Source: Poecilobothrus nobilitatus
Taxonomy: Eukaryota > Arthropoda > Insecta > Diptera > Dolichopodidae
Direction of reading: 5' to 3'
Length of the DNA stretch: 64,000 nucleotides
Assembly: GCA_947095535.1 (NCBI GenBank)
Contig: OX352773.1
Span: forward strand, 38,585,398 to 38,649,397
In this document: piece by piece, positions 23,362 through 35,681 of the stretch
How the letters are laid out: each line of letters begins with the position of its first letter
How positions within the stretch are numbered: position 1 is the stretch's first letter
The notes under the pieces: model-generated
Told to the model about the DNA's origin: nothing
What the model saw: only the letters and a program-made list of their open reading frames with translations
Databases searched by the model: none
Made by a program: the position numbers and the translations under genes

Positions 23362-26300
23362 AGTAATATTTTTTTTTTATAATTTTTTTTTTTTGAATGA
23401 ATCAAATTTAATAAATATATGAACTAAAATAAATAATATTAAATATGAAATATTTTTTACACGAATTTAATTATATTAGTCTGAGGGAATTTTATAGAAG
23501 TTACATTACAAAGGAAAATAAAATTGAAAAACTCCTAATTGTTGTTTTTTGACTTATCTTTAGTAATTCATTTCGCAATAATTCTAATTGTAATTTACAA
23601 ATTTTTGTTGACGATATGAAAATATTTAAAAAAATTACTTTTAATATTGATGCTATTCGATGAAGACTCATGAAGATATATGTATGTATGTAATTTTTTT
23701 GATTGGTGCTCGAAGAATAATCTTTTATCTAACGTAAATAAATGTACACTTATATATATTTTATACTTTGCTTCAATATCAATCTTATATCTCTTTTGAT
23801 TATATCTTAAATAGTATTAGCCTGTTAAAGACTTAAATTTAATAAAAAATATTGTTATGTATTTCATTCTAAATTGAGCTTTAAAAATCGTTACGACAAT
23901 AAGCTAAGCAAAGCTTGATCTTGGCCTTCGTTAAATGTTAGTTTAAAAAAATTTTTCTTTAAAAATGGCCTAAATGATATATGATACACATTAAAAGAAT
24001 TGAAGCAGTACAGAAAAATTTCCTTATAGATGTGTATTACGACATCTGTCATGATTTGCGTTGTATTTATTAATGAGATAGTCAAAGGCTAAAAAAAATA
24101 TTCTGTTATTTTAAGTAATATCAATACGTATTAGATCTTTTTAATGTTTTCGTTTTTTAAACTTATTTACTATTAATAATCATATTATAGGACTAATTAT
24201 GATAAATACGTCTATTAATAGAATACTTCTGAATGTACAAATTATAAAGAATTTATTTATAAAAAATTTGACTATATATAAAGTATTTAGGATAAGTAAA
24301 TGTGTGAATTTATAAACTCATCTGAAGATACTCATTTTTAGTTTAATTTCTTGTACATACACAATTTTTATGCGTAGCGTAATTTATACAGCTTAACCAA
24401 TTATATTACCAGCTACAAAAATAGTCATAATATTTGTCTGCAACAAATAACATATTTTTAATTCTAATTGTAAGTTTTATTATAAAATTTAATTAGATTA
24501 TGATAAAAATCGTAAACACTTAAAAAGATTAAAAACAAGTTAAAAAAAATAGATTTTTTTTTTTTAGTTTAAACTTTAAAGTGATCATTTGTTTACTTTT
24601 TAATGTCTAGTAATTTTAAAAATTTTATTTGTATATAATGTTAATATTAATTGAATAACATTTATATAATTTTATTTTATCATTTAATATTTTATCATAT
24701 TTATCACAAAAAAAAAAAAAAAAAAAGGCTAAAATGACTATGATTTTAAATAAAATTCCAATGAATATCAAACTTCTAGGAATTGAAAGTCAAAATTGAT
24801 AAAAAAAAAAAAAAAATAAAAACTCTCGTTAATTATAAGAATCTTTGAGGCATCTAATAATCCTCCCATTTTTTTTTTTTTCAATATTTTGTTAGTTTAT
24901 TAAATAAACAGATTCAGATCCAAAAAAGTATACGTATATATATTTAGATACTTTTCCTGGAAACAATGTTGTTTATTTTTTTTTTTATACATTTTATACA
25001 AATGATTATAAATTTATATAGAAAGAAATTGCGTTAAGACTGGGATATGCTTAAGCAATGGATGATTCAATCTTTTTTTTTTTTTTTGTATTTTTTGTTT
25101 TTTATTTTTTGTATATATATTTGATAGAAATCTTAATATAGAAAAGGAAAATTTTTGCGTTAATGAGAGAGGTCTTAAGCTATAGGGGAAAAAAATATAT
25201 ATACATATATATTTTTATCTAATCTCTATTTATATAATATTTAATAGGTATGATATGTATAATAAATGCCGCGCTGTCGTATAAAAATAATTGTTATAGC
25301 AAAAAAAAAAAAATTCTTCATAGCCGGGAACTTTAATAAGATTTTCCATTCATGTTTTCTGTATATTTTTGTTATTTTTATATTTATATGTATACACAAT
25401 TATTATATTATTGTTTGTAATGTTTGTAATGTTACTTATCTTTTTTTTATAATATTTGTTTCTATATATCTTTAGATAAAATACTTATTATCGCTTTTTT
25501 TTTTATATTATTATATAATAAACATTTTTGATAGCTAATTTTAGAAAATTGAATAACACGCAAATACCCAATGTATAATTTTACATAGCAACACGTCATA
25601 GCTTAATACATATCTCCATAATCGGGAAATTTTGCCTTTTTTTTTTTTTGAATTAGGTACAAATATTTTGAAAATCATATTTAATTCTATTTGTGTACAT
25701 AAACTTATTATATAATCTTGGTATTAGATACGATTAATTAAAAGGTGAAAGAAAAACAAATAAAATTAAAGTAAAACATAAACAAGGAATTTTCTTGGAA
25801 GCAAAAAAAAAAAAAAAACAAATTATAAGAAAAGAAAAGTTTCGGTAATTTTTTGTATAGAAAATGTTCTGCTTTTTATCTTATGTCATTTTATACTTAA
25901 ACAACAACAGCAACCAAAAAAAAAAAAATCCTTTCATAGAACATACAATAAATGAAAATCAGTCGAATTAGTTAATGTGATAACATGTGAATTATTTGTT
26001 GAATTCTAAAGGATAAGTATACAAATTAATAACAAGGTTAAATTTTTGTGTAAGGTGTATATCGTAGGTCTGTAGAAATATGTTTTGAATTTTCACAGGA
26101 TTCTCTTTTTATTCTAATATTGAATTAGTACCTTAATTGTAAACGAAAAATTCATAAACAGTTTTTAAGAATCAATTATTATCGAGTATTCATTAAGACA
26201 TGAAAAAAACTTACGCCTTCATATATCGTGCATATATTATGCCTCTATTAAATCTATTTTCTTAAATAGAGAGAATCATGTAATGAATTTTTTTTATGCA

Positions 26301-27506
26301 ATATATACTTAATATTTAAAATGTTAAATTTTGTTTTGCGTCATTTTCCATTCTATTTGTATTTCAAAGATACATTGTTTGAAATTTATTTTTCTTGTTT
26401 AATTATTTTTTAAAAATTAAAATAAATAAAATAAATTTAGAATAATAAAACAAAAATATTTTTGATTCAGTTTTTTTAAATAATTAAAAATATGAAAATA
26501 AGGTTTCATTAAACATTTAAAAATCTTAGTAAGTTTACATCCGATATATGCCTATGTATTTTATATATGTCTGGAAATACAATATCTTAAAATCTATAGT
26601 TTTGGTTTGGGCCATGTTTTCCTGAAACACATTAACCGGTGCAACTCGATGCTCTACTCTACCTATAAGAAAATTTATTCTTAATCTAATCTAGTTTTCA
26701 ATTAAAAGATTCTGTATTGTATAGGGGAAAAGTTTTTCTATTATTAATATGTATTATATGTCAGGTGAGACAGGCTCTATAAAAGATTTTTATTACTTAA
26801 ATGCAAGTTACAAGTATTTTCAATCAATACTGATAATAAAGAAATAATCAATAATTGAAAGTTAACAGACCAGTCCAGAATTTTCTTACAATGAATTTAT
26901 TACAAATTTATTTTAAAACAATATAACACGGTATAGTCTGCCAATTTATTTAAATCCCACAGACCAATATTGACAGGCAAAACATATGTTTTACATTCCA
27001 GACTTAAAAAATAATTTTTATATGCAGATCACAGAAAAAAAAAGTTATTATTATTCAAAATATTTGATTTGAATTTTCATTTTGTAAATAGTTCCAATTA
27101 AAAGATTATCGATTTTGTAAAAAAAAAAAAAAAAACTAATAAAATAATAAAATTTTAATTTTAATTTAATTCAACAAAAACGAAAAAAAAAAAATTTAAA
27201 TAAAGATAAATTGTCTATGATACCAACATTTTGTTATATTTTTTTAAATTCATTGAAATAAAACTGCCCGAAAGCGAATATCAATTATATTTTTCTATGT
27301 ATGTATACATGAATTACTACAAAAAATATCTATAGATACTTTTATAATATTAGTAAAGATTTTTTTTTTTTATAAAAATTCAATTTTTTATCTTTTTATA
27401 TCACAAGTATTATATAATATACATATATGTACATATTATATGTACTTATGGATGATTTTTTTTTTTTTATTATATTTACAATGTTTGTTTTTTATTAATT
27501 AAATAT

Positions 27507-27534
27507 TTTTGTTTTTCTTGTTTTTCAGGTGAGT
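27507..27534 (+). promoter_or_regulatory. Candidate recursive splice site (ratchet point)
   Basis: A pyrimidine-rich tract (27507-27525, almost all T with one C) runs straight into CAG (27526-27528) and then GTGAGT (27529-27534). A 3' splice site fused to a 5' splice site with no exon between is the defining form of fly recursive splice sites, in which a long intron is removed in steps. It would act only if a plus-strand gene has a large intron spanning this point, which the window cannot show. The juxtaposition is rare by chance in AT-rich DNA but not impossible. Confidence 0.4.
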
Positions 27535-28508
27535 AAATATTTTCTCAGCTTAAAAAAAAAAAATACGTACGTACCAATTTAAAACAATAAAAAAAAAAAT
27601 AACAAAAAATAATTTAATAATAATTGTTTTTTTCGTTTAATTGTGAATGAAAATGAAATATAAGGTAAGCTAAAAACAAGAAAATATGAAATTTGTGAAT
27701 TTATTATACAGAGTGACAGAATATGTGATATACAGGTAAAAATATATAAAAAAAAAACAAAATACAAGTGAAGTATAAAATTTTTGAAAATTTTTTGAAT
27801 ATAAGTATAAGAAAAACTTTAACTTTTTTTTTTTTTCATTTCATACGATTATGAATTAGGGGTAATAAAAAAATTTTAGCATAATGAAAATTATTTAAAA
27901 AAAAAAAATTTCCTTTTGAAAATACCGGAAAATGAGCCATTTAAAAAAATACATATGAAATTTTTAAAAATTTTGAAATTATTAAAAAGTCAAAACATAT
28001 TTTTTGTTTTATCTTTAAAATAAATTTTTCATAACAATTTAATTTCCTTAAAAGTGTATTTTTTTTTTTTTTATTTTTGCGTCTTTAGAGGAATTCTAGT
28101 GTCGTTAGACTTTAGAGAAAAAATAAAAATAAAGTGTGTACATTAAAAAGATTAAAAGAGGTTGAAATGTATTTTTTGCTTTTTGTTTTTTAATTTTTAA
28201 GTCGAATTTGTTTAATTAAACTTCAAGGATTTTAAATTTTATTTTTTTTTTATGTTTGTTTAGTTTTTATATATTTTTTCTTATTTTTAAGATAAATTTT
28301 TTTTAATTTTTTAAGAATTAAATATAACTAAAGAATATTCGTAAAGAATATTTTTGTTAATTTTGTCTTAGGTAAAGTTTTTATAAAAACAACTAACCGT
28401 TTTAGAAGACCTAACAGAAGAAAGAGGAAGAATAGTTTTTAGATGTAAAATGATTTACAAAAGTATAAAATAAACAGACTATAATAGATTTTGAAAGAAT
28501 ACACATAC

Positions 28509-29749
28509 ACATTTTTAACTTTAACTATATGAAGATTTTTCTACTTTTAGCAAATATTTTTTTACTTTAAATGAAGACTGTTTTACATTAAATGAACATT
28601 TTTTTGTTTAAGTGAAGATTATTTTGTTTTAAATGAAGAATTTTTATTTCAGTTATTTATATAATATAAATATTTAATATATACATATTTAATTTACTTA
28701 ATACATGTATATATTTGGGTCTAATACTTATGTTTATTTGATATTTATATATATACACATTTATATATATTATATATATACACAAATACAGTCAAACTTC
28801 TTTAATTCGAATCTCGAGGGGACCTAAAAAAAAATTTACAAAAAATTCGAATTACAGAAATTTCGAATTATGAGATAAAAAAAATTTCTCCAGTAGAGTA
28901 TAAAAAAAATTATCTTATATCACACTAAAATTTTTATGTGCATTGCATTAATAACAAATTTAAAAATAAAAATAAAATTGATCACATCAAAAATAATAAA
29001 ATAAATTTATGTACATATGTACATACAATACGAATAAAATGATTGAAAATAATAAGTAATTGGAACTTGCTTATTTTGTTTTGAAATTTTTTTACGAATG
29101 TTTTTTAAGGTGTACATTGATCCAAAAACAGATCTTGGAACATTTTCTTTAGTTTGCATATGATTTTTCAAATTATAATATTATAAAATCTATTTGAAAT
29201 GAAGTTGCTTTTTTGTATGTACAAAACTTTTAAATTTTTAAATTTCAAAATATATATATTCACTTGTATGTACCTACATGAAAAATAACTCGTATACACA
29301 CTTTGACAATTACAAATAATCAGCAAATAAACCATCAAGCATATTCGATATTATTGGCCAGCAAACCAATTTTGACAATAAAAGTACATTTTGCTATATT
29401 TTTTCGAATAAAAATTCGATTTATAGATAATTGTCAAATGTGCCAAGGAAATGTCTTCGATTTATAGAAAAATTTGATTTATAGAAATTCCAATTATAGA
29501 GTTTATTTTGTATGAAAATTGCAAGAAACGAAAGGTACCGTGTAGATTTTGTTCGAATTAAAGAAAATTCGTATTGCAGAGTGTTCGAATTATGGAAGTT
29601 TGACTGTATATATGTATTTTATTAGTAGTAACTTTTATTACAAAATATCTTCACTTAAAGTAAAAATTCTTCAGTTAAAATAAAAATTTCTTCACTTTAA
29701 GTAAAATATTTACACTTAAAGTAAAAATGTCTTCAGTTAAAGTAAAAAT
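28509..29749. mobile_element. Foldback element with 21-bp tandem-repeat arms
   Basis: The left arm (about 28509-28660) is a tandem array of roughly 21-bp units of the form TTTTACTTTAAATGAAGA. The right arm (29645-29749) is five 21-bp units of the reverse complement, such as CTTCACTTAAAGTAAAAAT. Long inverted arms made of short tandem repeats are the hallmark of foldback-type elements. The middle contains a separate pogo-like element (28789-29606), so this looks like a nested insertion. No transposase frame is visible. Confidence 0.75.
28789..29606. mobile_element. Pogo-like non-autonomous DNA transposon, 818 bp
   Basis: The ends are inverted repeats starting CAGTCAAACTTC and continuing TAATTCGAA; 21 of the first 23 positions agree by eye. 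Both ends are flanked by TA (28787-28788 and 29607-29608), the target duplication of Tc1/mariner/pogo elements. Subterminal blocks repeat TTCGAATTA(C/T) and GATTTATAGA several times at both ends. No open transposase frame remains, so it would depend on a helper elsewhere. The CAGT tip and TA target fit the pogo/Tigger group. Confidence 0.85.
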
Positions 29750-29967
29750 GGTATAAATATTTGATAAAAAATTGAATTGAAATTACAGTTATACACCCAG
29801 TTAAAAAAAAAATGTTGACATTTTGACAATAAAAATAACATTTGTAAATTTAGGTTTATAACTTTAGTATATACATACATACATTATTTTTTGGATTTTT
29901 TTTTAATTTCCCGACAATTTAATTCGCCAAATATTTGGTTTTATGCATTTCATATCGAAATCTTTAT

Positions 29968-30033
29968 TTTTTTTTTTTTACAAATCTTTAATGAATATCT
30001 TTTTTTTTTTTTACAAATCTTTAATGAATATCT
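29968..30033. repeat. Tandem duplication, 33-bp period
   Basis: A T run followed by ACAAATCTTTAATGAATATC occurs twice, back to back and identical, ending at 30000 and 30033. Identical copies suggest a recent duplication. Confidence 0.92.
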
Positions 30034-30872
30034 TTCAGACAATTTAAAATATCTAGAAGGCAGGAAACATGTATTTAATTTGGTTTAGGGTAAAAAAACA
30101 AGATAAAAACAAAAATAAACAGTATTTTAACATAATTTTATGACACGTTTCTAAAAGTTTTTATTTTAATCATAGAAAAAAAAGGGATATTTTAACATTT
30201 TTGTCAAAATCATTATAATTTCATTTTATTTCTTTTTTTTATATTTAATTTGTTCAGAAACAAAAAAGTTTGAATGAAGTGGATTTAAAAAAAAAAAAAA
30301 CATTTATTTTTTTGTTATTTTCTTCGCAATAATTTAAGATCTGAGAATTTAAAACACCGTGTCGAATGACTCCTTTTCCATATACTTTTTTTTTTTTTTT
30401 TTTATTTGTTGAAGCATGTCATAATTTAAGTATTTTCTTTAGAAATCCTTGACATCAATTGTCACATAGAAAGCTCAAAAGCAGAACAATATTTTTTTCT
30501 ATTTAATTTTTTTTTTAAATATCCTGATTCCTTTAAAAATATATAATGTATATGTATATATACATTTATAAATATAGGTTTAGATTTTTCAGAACTATTC
30601 CGGATATAAATGTATGTTATAATTTTTTTTTTTTTAAATACTTGGTTTTTCTTTTTTAACTTTGGTCGCAATAATCAAATTTGTTGCCAAGATAAATATT
30701 ATCATCATCATTATTATTTTCATCAATATCATTGTGATAATCATTATTAACAGAATCATATTTATTATTTTATTATGCTTTAGGCTTCAACAACAACAAA
30801 AACAAAAATGTCATAAAGTAAAATAAAATAATATAAAGTTACCATAATACAAAGTGTTTTTTTTTTTTTTGT

Positions 30873-30910
30873 GAATTAGATATTAGAAATGGAATTAGAT
30901 ATTAGAAATG
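30873..30910. repeat. Tandem duplication, 19 bp
   Basis: GAATTAGATATTAGAAATG occurs twice in exact tandem, just outside the left end of the foldback element at 30936. Confidence 0.93.
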
Positions 30911-30935
30911 GAAGCGGTACGTTTAAAATCTATAC

Positions 30936-31796
30936 TAGGTCGAAAAACCTTTTTTTCAATTTCAAAAATGTATGAAGAAAATCTCCTATGACAAAATACC
31001 CTATATAAAATCCACTATGAACAAAAGACCAAAAAATCCATCAAAAGATCCATCTAAAAGATTTATGAAGGTCTACGTTTGATAATAAAATAATAAAACA
31101 GTTGGTTTCAAAATTACGGTTTTAATAATTTGGGTTCGGGAGTGGCACTCCCCATCATATGTTTAAATGTATATAAATTAAGTAATTAGGAGGGATTTTA
31201 TAGTTGGTTACAAAATTTACGACATTTACAGAATATTTACATAATCTATTATGTATTTGCGATATTCTGAATTCGGATGTATTTTAGAATTGTATTCAAA
31301 ATCGGGGTACATCCTTCATCCAAAATTTTTCTGATTCTAAATTAGGGGAGATTTTAAAGTTGGATTCAAAATCAAGGTATTCCTAGAATAAGTATATGTA
31401 TTATACGAGATTCTGAATAAGGGGGATATTATAGTTCTTAACCTTCAGTTCTTAAAAAAAAATTGATACACCACGGATGTCAACATCAAAACAATATTGA
31501 AGTTCATAAATATATTAAAAATATTTGAACAAAGTATTACCATAATATCTACTCGTAAATAAAAAAGAAAAGAAAACATTTTAAATTTTAAAATACACTA
31601 ATTGAAATTTAATTTTTTTTAATACCAAAACTTTTGAAAAAAATTGCGAAATTTTTTCAAATAAGTTTCGTCATAGGATCTTTTATGTTAGAGCATTTTA
31701 TATAGCGTTTTTTAACGTAAGGTCTTTTATCATAGAAGATTTTGTTTTAGGGACTTTTGTAAAAGGGTCTTATTTTTCCCAGTTTTTCGTACCCAA
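30936..31796. mobile_element. Foldback element with about 15-bp arm repeats
   Basis: The left end starts GGTCGAAAAAC and the right end, reversed, starts GGGTACGAAAAAC. Behind each tip is a run of degenerate 13-17 bp units near CCTATGACAAAAGAC: left arm about 30980-31060, right arm about 31668-31770 in reverse (CATAGGATCTTTTATG and similar). The interior (31140-31440) is a second repeat array in which blocks like GGGGAGATTTTAAAGTTGGA plus TTCAAAATC recur every 70-90 bp; the same block is dispersed at 5133 and 9986. No coding frame. It is a non-autonomous element with an unusual two-level repeat structure. Confidence 0.7.
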
Positions 31797-31880
31797 CCCA
31801 TTAAAAATTTTTGAACAGGGGAAATTTCATGACAAAATTAAAAATGATTTAGAGATAAGTTAAGAAATTCTTTTTTTGTT

Positions 31881-31996
31881 TCTGTAAATGTCGTAAGGGG
31901 GAATAACTCTTACGACGTGTATGGGATTCGAACTCACACTTCTTCGGTGTTTACAGCGTATTTTATACGTTCTTATCCACTAGGCCACTGAGGCCG
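31881..31996 (-). mobile_element. tRNA-derived SINE, copy S2 (no tail)
   Basis: The minus strand begins GCGGCCTCAGTGGCCTAGTGG with a good A box (31977-31987) and a B box (31924-31934, one change: AGTTCGAATCC). The block GTATAAAATACGCTGTAAAC between the boxes also occurs in S1. It keeps the GTCGTAA/TTACGAC stem, then stops at GACATTTACAG. The body and tail seen in S1, S3 and S4 are missing, replaced by AAACAAAAAAAG. This could be a short variant ending in a poly-A-like tail or a later deletion. Confidence 0.82.
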
Positions 31997-32065
31997 CTAT
32001 ATAAATAATATTTTTTTGATTTTCAAAAAATTACTAATAAATACAGGTCCTACAGTTATCCAAAA

Positions 32066-32126
32066 TATTTTAAATAAATCCTTGATTCCAGGATTTAAAT
32101 AAATCCTTGAATCCTTGATTTAAATA
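32066..32126. repeat. Tandem repeat, about 25-bp unit
   Basis: TTTAAATAAATCCTTGA occurs twice in tandem, followed by TTCCAGG and ATCCTTG respectively, with a partial third ATTTAAAT. Confidence 0.8.
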
Positions 32127-32907
32127 CGTGATGAAATCCTTTTGTAAAGAAACAAAAGCTAAAACCAAAAAAAAAAACAAAAAACGGGAGCAAATAAGAA
32201 TAAGATTAAGAACGATATGAAAATGTGTTAAAAATTTTTTTCATTGCTTTTGAAAATATCCTTTTATTTATTACAAGTAAAAAAATTATAAAGATTTTAA
32301 TCATTTAAAAATATAAAATATTAATGATTTATGTATATATAATGTTAAAAAATTCATCCTATTTCAAAAATTTTACAAAGAGAAAAGAAAAACGAAACGT
32401 GTAAAACAGAAAAAGGTCGACTTTATGATACTTCTACTAATGATTTATTAAAAATATAAAATAATTTCATTCTTAATAAAAAAATTTTTTAATTTTTTTT
32501 ATTTTCAATTTAAAGATAGCGTAAAAAAAAAATTAAAGTTTAAAATTTTTCAAAAGGATATTGCAAGAGAAAATTTTTTAAAAGGATTTAAATTTACTTT
32601 TTTGTTCTATCATAAAATCTCAAGTATTTTTTTTTAGTATATCTTTAAATGTTTAACTTGCAAAAAAAAATTTTTTTTTTTTGTTTTTAATTATTATGAA
32701 AGGTATAATTAAGGTTTGGTTGAGTTTTTTTTTTTTTTGTAATAGTTCAAATCATAAAAAATAAAGAAAATTTTCCTTGAATCCTTGAAAATATAAATAC
32801 ATATCTATTACATTTTGACTTTGTAACTTCTTTGTTATAAGGTCATAAATGAATATTTATAAAAAAAAAAAAATTGTTGGGTCAATTAAGTTGGGTACAT
32901 AATTTTT
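32127..32907. other. AT-rich spacer
   Basis: I see A/T runs only, with no coding frame, tRNA-like block or element end. Confidence 0.55.
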
Positions 32908-33005
32908 AATTACAAAATTTTGAATTAGAAAATTTTTTGTTACAAAATTCAGATTTAGAAATTCTGAGTTACTAAATTTTGTGTTACAAAATACTGAATT
33001 AAAAT
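32908..33005. repeat. 15-bp minisatellite, about seven units
   Basis: Successive 14-15 bp units follow the pattern (A/T)(A/G)TTA(C/G)AAAATT(T/C)TG: AATTACAAAATTTTG (32908), AATTAGAAAATTTTT (32923), TGTTACAAAATTCAG (32938), ATTTAGAAATTCTG (32953), AGTTACTAAATTTTG (32967), TGTTACAAAATACTG (32982). Just upstream is TTGGGTACATAATT, close to the tip of the foldback at 30936-31796, so this may be one surviving arm of a related foldback element. Confidence 0.75.
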
Positions 33006-34517
33006 CCCAAAAAAGTTATGTATTTTTTTCTCCTTAAATTTATTTAATTTAAGAGGAATTTATGGTGGAATTTCTTTTAATTTATTTAAATATATTTGGT
33101 TTGATAATATTCAGTTAAGAATCTAATTGAATAATTAAGCTATTTTTATTTGAAGTTACAGGCTATCTTTAAAATTAATTAAAACAGCACGTTTGTCTTT
33201 AAAATTAGGAACTTTATTTCATTGTATAATATAAATGTCAAATCGTATACTTCATTTGTTATAAATATATAAATAAGTGCTTTTCAGTCAATTAAAATAT
33301 AGCCTGTTACAGTTTACGAACACATTTTTGTAATATTTACTCAGGACTCAGGACGCAAGGGCACAGAAATTAATTTAGATACTATTATACATTTTCATAA
33401 ATATTAGTTTTTTTTTTTTTGCAAAGTTTTTATATTTAACATTAGAGTTTTTAAAAGTATGCTTTATAATTCAAATAATTAAAAGCAGTTATTTATAAGC
33501 AGTTAAAGATTTAAAATTAATTTGATGTACTCCTACATATAGAAAAGTTACATTTCTATACTTTTTGTATCTCAGTTTCATCATTAAAAATTCATTCTTC
33601 TATAAACAATTACTATCATGAATTGCATCAAACTTTCATTCTCCCTTTTTTTTATTTTCATTTAAATTAAAATTAAACTTAGAAAATTTTAAAATTTTAC
33701 AAAATAAAAAAAATATTTATATATATATGTACAACATTAAATTATATGATAAAATACTATAGAATATTTTCCTTGGTGTATACCATCAGCATCATATATA
33801 AGTAAAGGATCGAGAAATTAATACAATTAAAATAAAATTAAAAGTATAATACATTTCATTAATTCTATGTCATACATATTTTGCTTCATCATCAGTAAGA
33901 ATTATATACTTTCTATTACACTCGAATATCCTTTTTTTATTCTAATTATTTTTTTATTTTTTATTTTTATTTTTAATAAAATCTTAAGTTTTTTTTTTTT
34001 TGAGTGATTTTTATATAACCTTATTTAAAGACAAAAAAAAAAAAAGAAGTACTTTTAATACACAGGATTAAAAAGGATAAAAGATTTTTTGAATATACTG
34101 TTAAAATATATAATATGATTTCTAAAAAAGATATAAAAATAAATATTTTTTGTACAAAAATAAAAAAAACAAAAAAAAATTTAAATTCTAATGTTACATC
34201 TTCGTCGTATACTTTTTCTTGTCATCAGTTTTTTTTTTTTTTTTTTGTTTTTAATAAGATATTATACAGAATACATGTACCGAAATATGAATACGTCATT
34301 CTTACGAAAGGATTCTCATGTGTCAACACCAAAATCAAAAAAAAAAAAAAAAATTAGAGATGATTCAAAGTAGTAGCACCCAAAGAACAGAAAAAAAAAA
34401 TATTTTTTGTTTTTATTGTCGACAGGAATATTCACAGCCCATTAACCTAAAAAAAAATTATGTTAACTACAAAATGAAAAGACAAGAATTACAAGTACAA
34501 AACAAAAAATTCATTCA

Positions 34518-34527
34518 CCCCCCCCCC
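34518..34527. repeat. C10 homopolymer
   Basis: Ten consecutive C, followed by TCTCCCCTTT. It is the only long C or G run in a window dominated by A and T homopolymers, with no feature attached to it. Confidence 0.9.
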
Positions 34528-35681
34528 TCTCCCCTTTATGTTTAAAGAATATAGAGAAAAATTTACAATAGGAATAAAATTATGAAAATTTAAAGGATAT
34601 ATATTTTGTTTTTTTTTTTCTTTACTGTTCCTAAAAAAAAATTTTTAAGAATAATATGTCAGGGACCTGACCTATTTGTATGAAATAGAGTGAGAGATTA
34701 GTATTATATTATATAGATACAGTTATCAGTCAATAAAAGTTATGTATGAAAATTTATGTTTTTGCATATTTTCATTTTTCTTTGAGATTTCAAAAAATTA
34801 AAATTCTTATTGTGATTTTCTTTTTATGTTCTAAATTTGCAAAATGGGCAAAAAAGAAAAGAAATTTTTTTTTTTTTAATAATAAAAAGATGAAAAATTT
34901 AAAATTTATTAAGGAAAAAGTATAAGTTAAATTTTTTTAGGATTGGTTTTGTTTTTTGCTTTCTGAAATCTTAATAGACTGGATCATGTGGATTTTGTAG
35001 ATTGTATGATGTTAGAAAAAAAACTGTTAAAATGAATTTTGAATCATTTTTTTTAAGAAAATGTAATCCAGTCGTTTTTCTTTTTGCTTTTAGTGTGACA
35101 TAATATTTGTAACTTTATTAAAACGAAATCCTGGAGCATTTATTATTTTCTTCTAAACTATATAAAATAAAATAAGAATTGAGAAAAATTAATTAAAATA
35201 AAAAAAAAAAGTTTAATTAAGAATTTTGATATTGAATTAATTATTTAAATTTGAATTTATTATGTGTTATATATATATATATATAAAATATATATATATG
35301 TATGTATGATATTGTAAGTTTTCTTATGAAACATATGAAGAATACATTATATTATACATTTTGCATGCTACATATTTTATTAATTTTGTGTTATACCATT
35401 TAATATCTTCTTACAATTTGAATGTAAATAAAGCTAATAAAAATGAAACATTTCGAAAATTTTAATTAAAAGAATATTTAATGTTTTAATAACATCACTA
35501 AATTCTAAAATAGGTAATGTATACAGCATATTAGATGACTCATTTACTATATGAAAATGTCATCTGGCCCATTTACGTAATTTTAATAAACGAAAGAATT
35601 ACACCAGTGTACTACCAATAATCATGTGTTCAAAAATCAGTCGGCTATATAAAAATATGCATATTTATATATATATATAAA

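Larger units (their letters stand above)
22314..28508. other. Gene-free AT-rich stretch
   Basis: It holds a B-box fragment (23325-23361) and a splice-site-like junction at 27529, otherwise AT runs. The minus-strand frame 24085-23891 (64 codons, ending EGQDQALLSLLS) has slightly better composition than its neighbours but matches nothing I know. A less AT-rich patch at 26600-26670 has no open frame worth calling. Confidence 0.5.
29750..30935. other. AT-rich spacer between two foldback elements
   Basis: It contains a 33-bp duplication (29968-30033) and a 19-bp duplication (30873-30910), otherwise A and T runs. The frames at 29891-30088 and 30671-30462 are products of those runs and the duplication. 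Confidence 0.55.

Noticed and set aside
23891..24085. 64-codon minus-strand frame ending EGQDQALLSLLS
   Set aside because: Slightly better composition than most, but no motif, no splice sites and no flanking conserved frame.
28350..28378. TTTTGTCTTAG|GTAAAG as a further recursive splice site
   Set aside because: The pyrimidine tract is acceptable, but GTAAAG is a weak donor and the site is only about 840 bp after the better candidate.
28789..29606. Transposase pseudogene inside the pogo-like element
   Set aside because: Reading the interior in several frames gave stops every 10-20 codons and no DDE or helix-turn-helix pattern.
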